From Torreya grandis (lineage: Eukaryota > Streptophyta > Pinopsida > Cupressales > Taxaceae): a stretch of 64,000 bases of DNA. This document shows, in pieces, positions 26,165-37,534 of this stretch. Under the pieces are notes generated by a model that worked only from the letters and a program-made list of their open reading frames with translations, ran no database searches and had not been told where the DNA came from. The stretch lies in contig JARHVA010003525.1 in assembly GCA_037957365.1 (NCBI GenBank), positions 494,501 through 558,500 on the forward strand, read 5' to 3'. Numbering within the stretch: position 1 is the stretch's first letter; every line of letters starts with the position of its first letter. A program made the translations under genes and the position numbers.

Positions 26165-28700
26165 TGATAATTGTGTTTGTCTCTGCCTTTACCTCATAGT
26201 AAATGTTGTCACTTTTAGCATCATTGAAGCTGTAGTTGGAGAACTCCACCTTCACTAATTAATGGATAAAAAATGGAATGAAAAAACATAAAATGTGGTG
26301 GATAAAATATATTACTATGTTCTTCATATCCCATCATCCTGGTTGAGATATCCAACACCCATTCTGGCCTCAAGAACGCCCTTCTCAAAATAAGAAAAAT
26401 GAAGTTTTTAAGACTAACTTTAGGCACACATAAAATTTTAAATGTAAGTCATAAAAAATAACCAAGAAATAATCCCATGAATTTAAAAAACCTATAATTT
26501 CACCTTGATATAACCTTATAGACCAATCTATGGCACAAGTTGTAGTGATAGGTCTTGAAATGTAACTTTTTTACTGTGAGGAGACAAATATTCATCCTCT
26601 AACTAGAATTTCCATCTCCAAGACCTGCAGGTGAAAATACATCACTTAGAGAAAATATGTATTTTAAAGTGACACATTATTCCATGAACATAATGTCCAA
26701 ATCTACTTAGATTCTTATTTTCACTATTGTTCAAGAGCATGGAAACACTAACACCAAAAAATGTCAAAGTTGAAGATATAGATGGAGAATTCCACCTCTA
26801 ATTCTTCATAGCTTGAAACTGACATTGAAAACACATCTAGGGTGGTAGATAACATATAGGTCCAAGTTATTATCCTACCATAATCACTAATTGATAAACC
26901 CACCACCCATTCTAGCCTCAAGAATACCCTTCTCAAAATAAGAAAAATGTAGTTCTTAAGCCTAATTTTAGGCATGCATAAAATAGAAATAGTAAATCAA
27001 TAAAAAGACAAAAAGAACCTTCCCATGCATGTATAATCCATATAAATTCACCCTAGATCATTTTTATGGAACCTTTTATACAAATCCATGGCACAAGTTG
27101 TAGTGATGGGTCATGAAATACAACATTTTTTAAAGTGAAGAGATAAGTGCTTGTCCTCCTACCAGCATTTCTACATTTGAGACCTCAAAGTGAAAATGCA
27201 TCACTTTAAGAATATATAAATATGAAAACTACATGTCATACCATTATCTAATCCTCTAAATCCATCTAAATTCATGTTTTTGATACTGTTTTGAAGCTTG
27301 GAAACATTGGCAACAAACGTTATCAAAGTTTAAGTTGTAGTTGGAGAACTCCACTTTTAATGATTCATGGATTGAAACCAATGATTCAAAAAAATACATG
27401 GTGATGGATAATATCCAAGACTAGGTTATTTGCCTTTGATCATGCCTAGTTTAGAGACCCACCACCTATTTGAGCCTCAAGAATGACTTTCCCAAAATTA
27501 AAAAAAAGTGCATTTTTAACCGAACTTTAGGCCTTCATAAAATGTTAATCGTAAGTCATCAAAATAAACTAAAATAACCATCCCATGCATGTTGAGTCCA
27601 TATAATCTCACCCGATATCATGTATACATAACCTTACATACCAATACATGGCATAATTTGTAGTGATGGGTCTTGAAAGGCAACATTTTTGCAGTGAAGA
27701 GATAAGTGCTTGCCCTCCAAATAGAATTTATACCTCTGAGACCTCCAGGTGAAAATTCATCACTTTAATCACATATATATAGGAAAATTACATGTTCTCT
27801 ATTGAAATATACTTCCAAATAGACCTATATTTATGTTTTCACTACTATTCAGGGGTGTGAAAACACTGGCAATAAATGTTGTCAAAGTTGAAGCGATAGT
27901 TAGAGAACTCCATTTTTGGTGCTTTGTGGATAAAAAATAGTGATTATAAAATGTATGGGGTGGAATAAATAATTTAGGAACAATTTATTATCCTTAAATA
28001 ACACTAGTTTGAGATACCCACCACCCATTCTAGCCTCAAGAATGCCCTTCCTAAAATAAGCAAAATATAATTTTTTAGCTTGAATTCAAGCATGCGTAAA
28101 ATGAAAACCATAAGTCATTTGAATGAACCAAAAAAACCTCATATACATGTATAATACATATAATTTCACCCCATATCATGTAAAAATAATCTTATAGACT
28201 AATTTCTGGAATAATTTTTAGTGATGGTGTCTTGAAATGCAATGTTTTTGTAGTAAAGAGATAAGTGCTTATCCTCTAACTGGCATTTCAACCTTTGGGA
28301 CATCTAAGTTAAAACACATAAATTTGAGAACATATAGATAGCTAAATGACATGTTTTTCCATGAAATTGACCTCCAAATCCACCTGGATGCATGCTTTCA
28401 CTACTATTTAGGGGCATAGAAAGTCTGATAATAAATGTTGTCAAAATTAAATCAGTAGTTGGATAACTCCACTTCTAATGCTTCATGGCTTGAAACTAAC
28501 ACTTCCACCACATCCACGATGGTGTATAACATAAAGGTTTAGGTTATAATCCTTTTATTATTCCTGATAAAGAGACCCAGTACCCATTTTGGCCTCAAGA
28601 ACACCCTTTCCAATACAAGAAAAATGCATTTTTAAAGCCTAACTCTAGGTGTGAATAAAATGGAAACTGTAAGTCATTGGCATGAATCAAAATAACACAC
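26165..28700. repeat. Tandem array of about 4.6 units of roughly 556 bp
   Basis: A marker block containing GCCTCAAGAA recurs at about 26370, 26918, 27478, 28038 and 28597, giving periods of about 548, 560, 560 and 559 bp. Other landmarks repeat in the same order in each unit: a TAGTGATGGGTCTTGAAA-like block, a GTGAAAATACATCACTTT-like block, and a block like TTGGAGAACTCCAC. Units look roughly 70-80 percent alike by eye. On the minus strand the first two units share a peptide beginning MPK-LKN-IFLILRR, but the frames are not kept through the array, so I do not call a gene. Confidence 0.85.
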
Positions 28701-28779
28701 ATGTGAATATTGAGTCCATTTATGTAATATATGAGTAATTATATTGAGATTCTCTTATCTTCAAGAATATGAATTTTTT

Positions 28780-29480
28780 CATTGACAGTAGCACTGCGTG
28801 AAGGTAGAATCTTATTTGACACAACTAACATACAAAAAAAATGTTAGTAAGTAATTAAAAATGAAATTTATATTTACTACTTATAAAATCAATAAAATTT
28901 ATTAAAATTAAATACATATAAATTTGAAAAGTCAACATACCTTATAATTTCATTCCAAAGAACCACTAGGATCTATTCTAATCTTGATAGTAGCAAGAAT
29001 AGCTTCATGGTCTGACTCATGAACTTTTCATAAATTCTTATTTAATAGCCTCACATGATATTTGATAAATTGAATATTTGTTTCAAGAAACAAATTTGAA
29101 TAATTTAGTATCTTCCTATGTGTTTCAAAGTATTCAAGAAACCATACATATTAATTTTTTTTAGGATATCAATGAAGCCAAGTTATAGTGACAACCATAG
29201 ACCTAGTGAGCTAGCGAATGTTTTCTCCATCTATGACGTGGAGGTCAATTTTTTATTTTATATACACACTAACATAAGTATTAATCTATCATCTCTTCAT
29301 TTTCCTCCTCAATAATAACTACAAAAACATTCCATATATCACAAAAAAAAAAAATTAATGACATTCTCAAGATAAATAATGAGAATAAATAGTACATAAT
29401 GATTAATATTATACTTGGTTAAAATAAATCAAATACATGGTCAAAGTCATGTGGATATGTCATATTTTTAATTTTTAATG
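28780..29480. other. AT-rich stretch, nothing recognised
   Basis: No convincing coding sequence. A short inverted repeat (ATTTGTTTC / GAAACAAAT) lies at about 29076-29095. Confidence 0.5.
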
Positions 29481-31200
29481 TTGGTGGAACCTAATATGTG
29501 TTGATTATAATTAGAGGTTTACATCTCTATTCATCCACATGCTCTTTTGACTCACACTCATTCCAAATAGAGTCCATGCATGTAGGATAAAAACATGCCA
29601 AGTGTCTCATATTAATAGTCAAAGAACATGAATTTGAGATAATAAATGAGTGGATCTCACTTGATCCCATTATAGTCATACAATCCTCATACTTTTCCAT
29701 GTGTTATTACTCTATCAACTAGAAATATCTACAAACAATAAAATTTTATTGAGCAACATGGCCCATTTACTCATTACACCATTCAAAAATGGTTGTTACA
29801 TCAGTCAAAATAGTAAAACATTCAAATTTTAACTCTTCTCTTATAATGACTCTTTTTACACATGTTCTAAAACTATCATGCTCCCATTTTCCATGGATAG
29901 ACTCAATGAAACTCCAAATATGTTCTACGCAGTGGTAATGTGCATCCTGATCAAATAGTAAAACATGTGTGCATTCTTGAATTATGATGTGCAATTATCT
30001 GAACAAATGTAATGCTGATTGAAATTAATGTTCCTCTCAGCCAATTGTCCATAAAACATATCAAAATAACCTTACACATACTCTATATAATGTGATTCGT
30101 CATCACTAACATATAAATGGTACTCCCTTAATATTTATTTGTACTATCAAGTCAGTCATGAATGTTATATGCAAAAACATAGAAAATTGTATTGAGTTCT
30201 AATACTATGACTGAACTTCCATTTATGGTTTGAATGTGTAATCTCATCAAAGTTGACTACTAAAACAATGTAACCAAGTGGGAATATGTCCTTTCTTATC
30301 TTGAAATGTTCATCAAACCATCTATCATTGTGTGTACCTTGCATACTCATAGATAATTTCCTCCCTAAATTTGATTGTAAAGTATGAAACAAATATATGT
30401 TTTATAAAATGATCACACCTTTTAGATTCTTTGCCATCTTTTACTTGATAAGTCACAAATTTTTATTTTCTCAAACCAAATAATTCATGTCCAATTTCAC
30501 TTTTACTCTACTCATGGATGCATTTTTTAAAATTTTGGCAATCCACCACAAATGTTACAATTTTCATCCAAACATGCTTTGCTATAAAAGAAGTGTCCAT
30601 ATAGGATTTCACAAAAAATGGTTGGAATAAATTCTCCAACTTATTTTAGTGGAATTTATATACCACACTCTCAAAAAATGTTTTCAATATGCAAATAACA
30701 ATGCATATGGTAAAAAAACATCATAATGTATTGAAAATTAAACATGTTTCCTACAACAACAAGTGGTGCATGTTTGATTTATTTTTACATAAATTAGTTC
30801 GGCCATATCAAAATATCTTTGACTAATAGAAATTTTTAGACATTTTTTCAAAAATTTAGATTATAATTGTGTTTAGGTCATATCCAAGAATTTTTTGGAT
30901 GTAGTTCACGGTTACGAGAACCAAATCTTTTTTTCACTACATCTCTTGTATTTGATGAAACTCTTGCATTATCTTTCCAAAATTGTGCAAGTAAATCTTT
31001 GAGAGCATCGAATATAGCCTTGTACCTTATTATAATTCTACTAGATAATTCCCATATCTTATTGGTATTGGAATCATTAAGTGTTTGGCATATTCTAATT
31101 GCTTTCATTAATTTTTTTCTATTTATGTCTAGTACTCGACTAGTTTTTGAAATCAATTTTTTTCCCTATTTGACCACTTATTGCATAAGTTGTAATTATA
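29480..31200 (-). pseudogene. Decayed transposase-like gene (family not named)
   Basis: On the minus strand the segments appear in a consistent order. ARVSSNTRDVVKKRFGSRN lies at about 30920-30990, a cysteine block DENCNICGG near 30555, and FPLGYIVLVVNFDE near 30250. Then come YHLYVSDDESHYIEYV (about 30090), ICSDNCTSQFKNA (about 30000), and HIWSFIESIHGKWEHD followed by CVKR near 29850-29930. I recall this pattern (an Asp after a hydrophobic strand, an SDxCxxQFK motif, then an HGKxxxD motif) from unnamed transposase-like proteins scattered through eukaryotes, including early land plants. The spaced acidic residues suggest a DDE/D nuclease, which is inference. Several stops make it dead. Confidence 0.5.
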
Positions 31201-31956
31201 AGTCAAATAACATTACAATATTTGTTGCATGATTTTGGGCTTAAAATATGATATGTGTCATGTAAATTTTAAGCAATTCCATTATTTTCATCATCTATGT
31301 TAGATGTTATTAGTCTTAGGGTGTACATTGTAGGTCCCATCCTAATCAATTTCATCAAAGAAATAAACACTTGAAAATTTTGACTATCAAAATGTAATTT
31401 ATCAAATAGATTATTCAAAAAACATTTAGCTAATATTCTTAAATTGTGGTCAAATTTTTGTTATTAATTGGTTTCAAAATGTTTTCATCAACTTAAATTA
31501 AGTACTTGCATTTTCTACGTATAATTCTCAGAGGTGTTATTAATAGTGGAACTTGTTGCGAGGGTGTTTCAAAATCATTATGTTCACTAATAGTTTATTC
31601 ATTATTATTTTCATTTTTTAATCATGTTATGAAATTTTATTCATTGTTACTTTCATCATTATATGTTTTCACAAAATTAGTTTATTTGATAGGGATAAAT
31701 CATCATGCATAAATTCATCATTAAAAAAATCAAAAACTTTATAACTTGAATGTGGACTTGAAACATGACTTATAGGTAAATATTAATTATCATTATTCAA
31801 TTTTATTATTATCTATAACATTTGATTCATTAGGGATAGTGTTTCTACCTTGTCTTGAGTGAAATGATTGCATTTGCACCTTTTTTTTCTCTCTCAACAC
31901 TTATAAATCCTCCAGTGTTTTGTGATTTAACTTATTCCTCTTCTTTGAATGAGCTC
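31201..31956 (-). pseudogene. Probable N-terminal part of the transposase-like pseudogene, split by gypsy-2
   Basis: On the minus strand, sequence running into the insertion point reads HSKKRNKLNHKTLEDL, a stop, then VLREKKRCKCNHFTQDKVE, which is basic and protein-like. It lies upstream of and in the same orientation as the transposase-like remnant. The gypsy insertion at 31956/49125 cuts it. The basic block also resembles hAT dimerisation ends, but the following sequence does not support that. Confidence 0.3.
31952..31956. other. Target site duplication, left copy (AGCTC)
   Basis: AGCTC directly flanks the left LTR and is identical to 49125-49129. A 5-bp duplication is standard for gypsy integrases. 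It proves the element is one unbroken insertion. Confidence 0.95.
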
Positions 31957-32727
31957 TGTTGGGTGATTATTTTGTCATCAACTAATTGATGGCAAAATGA
32001 GGATATCAGCCACAGCATAAGGGAGATTTACACCACGAAGAGGGTGGCTTTACAAGATCTAGATGAGGTAAATCTCTCCTCTCATCAAGGGGAGGTTCCC
32101 TATCAGTATTTGCGTGCTATAAGTATGTATATAATTAAGCAAAAAATAACACATGGGGGTGGTATAATAGCATCTACTTCTCTTTTTTCAGAAGTAATGT
32201 ATAAAGAACAAAAGGGATAAAATCTTGGTCTAATGCTAACAACATTCCTCTTCTTTCAGGAACGGTATTAAACAGAGAGCGAGAAATCACCTGAAGTAAC
32301 AAAGGCACAAGAACGCTCATGCAAGCACAAAGTCTTCCGTAGCTTCTCCACGGATTCGGAACAAGTATAACCGTAGAATAAAGTGAAGCACAAAGTATTC
32401 ACCTGAAACTACAAAAGATAAAAGAATCTCAAAGGTAAAAGTAGCACAAAGTCTATCTTCTACCCTCTAGAATCACCCTCAGATAATAATAACACACCCA
32501 CTTGCTTATTAAATCAGATAAACAAGATGTTACCAGGAAAAAGACATAAGAACTATTTCCTAAATAACACAGACAATCTCAATACAAAGTCTGAAATAAC
32601 CTGCTTCTCATTCATTCAACAGAATATGATTTACAAATTTGAGCACAAACTCTCAAAAGTTGCTTCAATTGCAGCAGAGTGTTTGCTATTGAATTTTCCA
32701 AGATGTTATTACAAATGAGGTCTCCAC

Positions 32728-32735
32728 TATATATA
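32728..32735 (-). promoter_or_regulatory. TATA box 2, 3' LTR copy
   Basis: TATATATA lies about 190 bp downstream of the end of the LTR reading frame. The counterpart in the 5' LTR (44461-44468) would start the genomic RNA. Confidence 0.6.
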
Positions 32736-32922
32736 GGGAGAAAGTCCTCAAAAAATAGAAAATAATAAAATATAAAATATCTTGGTCAAAGATGACTCAT
32801 CTTTGACTTTTAGATATTTTCCAAAAATATAATATTCGTAATTACATATTACAAAATTGCACGCATTCTGTACAAAACAGAAATGCATAAGGATAGAAGA
32901 AGAGGGAAGGGAAGAGAGAGTG

Positions 32923-35900
32923 TCAATTCTTGCTGCCGGATTTCTTCAGATGAGCATCGTACATGGTGATTGATGCCTAAATTCCTACGCTGTCCAGTGC
33001 AACTGCATTTTTGGAGACGACCCTTGATCTGATTAGTGCGTCTTTTAATGCTGTGATGGCTTTAGAGTGGCCAGTTAACCTAGATTTTAAATTCTCCAAA
33101 GTCAACTGAGCATCCAAAATGCTGTCTACTGAAGTCATGGAGAAAGATGCACCTTTGAAATCCCTTTGGATCATCTCTTCGAAATTATGAATCATTTCAT
33201 CTGCTGGAAGGAACTGATGATCCTTAGAGGTCAAGTCACAGGGCAGCTCTTCTAATTTATTCAACAAGCTCAGGTCACTTTTATCACTAGCTTTTTTAAA
33301 AGCTTTGAGATCATCAATTAGATCTTTGAGTACCTGGATCCTGAAGATCATCACCTCCTTGATCTCAACATATGAATCCTTGTTGGGGATGACACCGATA
33401 GATATCAGGGTACTCTTTTTTAGATCCTTCATTTCCTTCCATCTATCGAGATCTTTCTCCAAGCCATCAATCTCCTGAGAGGTATAAGAGATAAAACTGT
33501 CTACCTGAGCTTTCAAACTCTTCATTTTCCCTGTTCTTTCCACAACCTCATATAGCAGAGAGATTCCCTGATTATGCATCCTGTCAATATATTCCTCCAT
33601 TACTTTTCCCTTCAAATAAGTCTTTTCAGCTTTCTGAATGACTGAATCATCCACAGAAAAGGCCTCTGGAGTTGCTGCTTCAGGTGGGATGGTGAATCTT
33701 CTGATTACTACCGTTAATTGCTCAGCCTTGGCTTTATAAAAATCTTTCATCTCCTTTTCTTTGTCAAATTTTTGGACCATAATGTCCATTGCCGACTGAA
33801 GATCACTCTTCGCACCTTCGTGTGTAACCTTGCCAAGTTCAACACGAGAAAAGGAATAACTGCTCATTTCAAAACCCTCAAGGGTTGCGTCTTGTGGGGG
33901 TTTGGCAATTTCTAGAAATTTTTGCCCCTTTTCCTCGACTAACTTGGAGAGGATTTTCGGCTTCTTGGGAGCTTTTGTTTTGGCCGGCACTATTTTGCCG
34001 AAATTGAATTCTTCTGGGGAGATGGCCCTTTTCTTTCTCTTTGGTGTGAAAGCAGACATCTAAGGTGGGAGAGAAGTACCTGTTGTAACAATAGTTGCCT
34101 TCACCGGTGTCATGGTAGTGGCTTCCACGCTACTGGTGGTAATAGTAGTCGTAGTTGGAGTGACCAGCGAGACTGTTCCAACTGTTGATTTAGGATTAGG
34201 CACAGGGCTTGGTGGCAGGTTAAAAGATGGAGATGATAAACTTGGAATGGATGCAGAAGAGCGAGGTGAACCTGCTGAAGGATCTTGTGGATCACCAAAA
34301 ACAACCTTGGAATGGGAAGCGGCTCCGAAAGATGGAACGCTGATGGGAGAGATAGGAGAAGTGGGCACCGTAGGAGATTGAGGAGGAGGAGAGGAGCTCT
34401 GAATCGACCGTACTTGTCCCGTTGAGGTTGGAGACCCCATTGGTTGAGCTGCCTATACCCTGGGACTTTGTTCTTTGGTTCCCTCGGCTGCTGCCTTAGG
34501 CTCTTGAGCTGACCTAGGCTTCTTGGATACAAAGACGATCCTAGGCTTGTGAGGTTTAGAAGATGAAGGGACGTCATCTTTGTTCTTGGTTCGGCTTTCT
34601 ACCTTTCTCTTCATCTCTGCTTGGTATTCAGCCTCTAACCCTGTGATGAATTCTTTTAAGGTGATTCCATTTGCTGCCAACCAACTATTGGTGTTAGCCA
34701 ATACTGGTTCAAATCTTTTCCTTAGAGAAGTCAACTCTTTTTGAGACCAGTTAATCGGAGGAAGAGGGGAACCTGCGACCTTGTCTGTCAGATATCTGCT
34801 GTTCATGATATTCCCATCATCAATCAACCCTGAAGGGATCTCAGCAAGCCTGAGGTACTCTATTTTCTCTAGCGTGAGATGGCAATAGTCTATTTTCCTT
34901 ACCTCTTCTGCCGTCCTCAAATCCACCCAGATGTCCTCAATCATGGGCTCGTGGAACTGAGTCTTCCTTCGGATTGTCTCTCTGACTCCCCTGTAATCAA
35001 AATTTTCCTACCTTTTGAATGATTTGATATTAACCATCTACATCTCTATTTCCATAACCTTGGCCTTAGTCGATGTAGCAATGGAAAATCTGCCAATCTG
35101 GATAGGAAACTTGAAACTAGGTCTCTTAAGCTCCATCTGTTTTGAGTGCACAACGGCCAATTGTCGGCAAAGCTCCATTAGGACCAACCTATCTGAAGGG
35201 AATCTAGGGAGAATATAAGGGTATCCTTGATAGAAACCCACCCGAAGATAAGAAAAAGTAGAGAACTGGAGGAACATGTAGCCAAAACTGTTCACTACTG
35301 TCCAAGCCTCGTCTGATATTCTTTTCTGTTCCAGTTGAGGATCGAAGAGACATAGAAATACAACAAAGAATGTGTCATTCACTCACCTGAAATGATGTGT
35401 CAACCCCTGAAGTGTCAGCTGCGGATAGTATGAATAGACCGGGGTGGTCTTCCTATCCCCCTCTGTTGTTAAGCCCGGGAAAGATCGCATGGCAGCAGCT
35501 ATGTAGACCAGGTACGAGGTCATGTAGAATTTGAAGGAGGTTTGTACCCTGGTCAGCTGCTCATGAATAGCGTTGCTGATCTGTTCTCCCCAGAAGCTGG
35601 CCTGTTTGCCTTGCAGAATGATCTTAATGAACGGATACATCCATTCATGGAATTGCGAAGAGGACGGGAGGCCCCGTACTCTGCTGAGGAGGGTGATTAA
35701 GTCACCAACTTCTTCAATGAAGTCGCTTCTAGGGAAGCTTTTCGGCCATCTGGATAGGCTGGCCCTTGGGGTTTTTAACCACTTATGGTTTATGACCCTC
35801 TTTGCCCTCTCGGGGTCTTTGTCATACTCCCTCTACGCGTTCTCAAAGTCAATTTGGGTTACTTCGGTGGCTGGTGGGCATAGAAAAACTTTGTCGATAA

Positions 35901-36294
35901 ATTCAGGGTCCAACCGAATGATCATGCTGCCACTGGCATCTGAGACTGATTTGGTCTCTTTATCGTAGAAGTGCACGCATTGGAGGATGAACTCTGCATG
36001 ATGGGCCACTACTGGGAAGGCAGCCACCAGGTGGATGTTGCTCTCGATAATTCTCTTTATCCCAGTGCTGGGATTTGTTGCTTTGGTTCATCCCAGGAAT
36101 TTGGCCATATCCACGTGGCTGATCTCAGTGTCTCGAATGTCATCGACATTCGAGGTGATTGCCGTAAGTGGAAAGACGCCCTAGTATTTGTACTTCATCG
36201 CCTTCGCCTTTGAAGGAGATGCTTCTGTCATGGGGGATGATCTTGCTTGGACGGGAGCAGGCGTGCAGGAGCTTGCTGAAGGTGCTGCAGCCAT
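32923..36294 (-). pseudogene. U3-embedded extra ORF of gypsy-2, 3' LTR copy
   Basis: This is a 1,124-codon frame (stop included) from an ATG at 36292-36294 to a TGA at 32923-32925, exactly the same length as the copy in the other LTR. It carries eight in-frame stops, at codons 69, 154, 304, 419, 429, 614, 745 and 1106. Those at 69 and 304 are shared with the other copy; the other six arose after insertion. Two examples: codon 745 is Trp and codon 1106 is Gln in the other copy. No frameshift separates the copies. In a full-length transcript this 3' copy lies downstream of pol. See 44656-48027 for the protein description. Confidence 0.85.
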
Positions 36295-36460
36295 AGTTGA
36301 AAGGAGAGTGAGAGAGAGGGAGAGCAATTTAAGTGACATAGGTTATAGGAGGTCACTTAAAAAGGCCAGGACGGGCAAAGGGACAGAAAACGAAGAAGAA
36401 AAAGCCTAAAAAGGACAACCCAGAAAAAATCTGAGAGTTAGTTGAAAAAGGGAGGAAAAT

Positions 36461-36775
36461 GCAGGGGCGGCAAAAATCGCCGCCCTTTCACGAGGAAGGC
36501 AGGGGCGGGGAAAATCACCGCCCTTGCATGAGGAAAGCAGGGGCGGCGATTTTCACCGCCTTTGCATGAGGAAAGCAGGGGCGGCGATTTTCGCCGCCCT
36601 TGCATGAGGAAAGCGGGGGCGGCGATTTTTGCCGCCCTTGCATGAGGAAAGCAGGGGCTGCGATTTTCACTGCCCTTACATGAGGAAAACATAAATAAAG
36701 TAAGGGCGGCGAAAATCACCGCCCTTACATGAGGAAAAGTCGGGTGGAACGGCGGTAAGGAAATGCTGCCCTTAC
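36461..36775. repeat. Array of 38-bp GC-rich palindromes, 3' LTR copy
   Basis: Seven full units and a partial one. The typical unit is an arm GGGCGGCGA, a few T, an arm TCGCCGCCC, then CTTGCATGAGGAAA as linker. Each unit can fold into a hairpin and carries GCCGCC on both strands. The array lies about 170 bp upstream of the LTR ORF start and downstream of TATA box 1, so probably in its leader. Confidence 0.9.
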
Positions 36776-37011
36776 GAGGCCGCGGGGTAGAGGAAAGAAA
36801 AGATAAAAACAAAAAACAACAAGGAAATAGCTAAGCTAGGAAGATGAGGAAAAGAATAAAAACAAAACTTAAAACAAACCCTACCTGGAAAACGTGCATG
36901 CCACAAAGTCAGATCCGTGAGTTGGCACTTCGCAAAGTCGCTTGGAGCGCTCAGGTGCAAGAGGCAGGAGGGGAGGAGGAAGAAGTGAGAAGAAATGAGG
37001 CCCAAATCAGA

Positions 37012-37018
37012 TTATATA
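37012..37018 (-). promoter_or_regulatory. TATA box 1 (LTR ORF promoter), 3' LTR copy
   Basis: The minus strand reads CCCTATATAATC, followed by a strongly pyrimidine-rich run rich in TTCTTCC and CCTCC, as at many plant transcription starts. It lies about 720 bp upstream of the LTR ORF start and is identical in both LTRs. Confidence 0.55.
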
Positions 37019-37086
37019 GGGTGAAAAACCAACCCCAACAACCCGCCACGTAGGGCCATTAATGCCTTGCATAGAAACCGAAAAAT

Positions 37087-37118
37087 GCAGGGGCGGCAAA
37101 AATCGCCGCCCTTGCAGG
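37087..37118. repeat. Single GC-rich hairpin upstream of TATA box 1
   Basis: One unit of the same palindrome family (GCAGGGGCGGC / GCCGCCCTTGC), about 70 bp upstream of TATA box 1. The 5' LTR has two units here. Confidence 0.85.
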
Positions 37119-37342
37119 AAAAATAAAAACAAGGGAAACTAACTCCGAAAAGAGGAGAAAAAGAAAAAAGGGGAAGGGGAAACTTGGTCTCAACGGGAAA
37201 GTAACCATTTCCCGATCCGATCAAGATGAAAAACCACTACGGAAATGCCTTAAAAAAATGAACTTAGAGACACAAGATGAAACGGACAAGTTTCGTGGGG
37301 GGGTTGCTTCCAAAATGAGATAAGCTGGTTTTGGAAACAACA

Positions 37343-37370
37343 GCTAGCTCCTATTGGGGAGCTTTCGCTT
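37343..37370 (-). other. Sequence at the polypurine-tract position of gypsy-2
   Basis: Directly upstream of the 3' LTR the minus strand reads AGCTCCCCAATAGGAGCTAGC-like sequence (37343-37363). It is a small inverted repeat with arms AGCTCC / GGAGCT, not a purine run. The tract is either badly mutated or unconventional. Confidence 0.5.
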
Positions 37371-37534
37371 GATCAAAAATATTAGCAGAAGCAGAATCCA
37401 GTCTCTAAGTGCCTTCATCCAAGCCATTGGGCTACGGAGTCGAGCGAAAAAAAAAAAAAAAAAAGGAAAAAGAGGAAGAAAGACAGACAAAAAAGAAGAA
37501 CTGTACATATTTTACAAATGGACTCATCTAAACT

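Larger units (their letters stand above)
31957..37342 (-). repeat. 3' LTR of gypsy-2 (5386 bp)
   Basis: It begins TGTTGTTTCC at 37342 on the minus strand and ends in CACCCAACA at 31957. It aligns end to end with 43690-49124. Most of the 49-bp length difference is one 46-bp hairpin unit present only in the other LTR. Inferred U3 is 37342 to about 32700 and contains the extra reading frame; R-U5 is the remaining 740 bp or so. Confidence 0.97.

Noticed and set aside
31820..31956. hAT transposase C-terminal dimerisation region (KKRNKL-like motif)
   Set aside because: Only the short basic motif fits; the following sequence and the neighbouring remnant fit a different transposase-like family better.
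34110..34577. Frame of 155 codons overlapping the LTR ORF
   Set aside because: Leu-rich shadow of the Pro/Ser/Thr-rich part of the main frame; the same shadow appears in the other LTR.
36456..36760. CRISPR-like array
   Set aside because: Units are contiguous 38-bp palindromes without unique spacers, in a plant LTR.
36438..37005. Minus-strand frames with repeated Pro/Arg/Cys peptides upstream of the LTR ORF (also 48086-48545)
   Set aside because: The 38-bp hairpin repeat is not a multiple of three and is read in all frames; the peptide repetition reflects the DNA repeat, not a gene.
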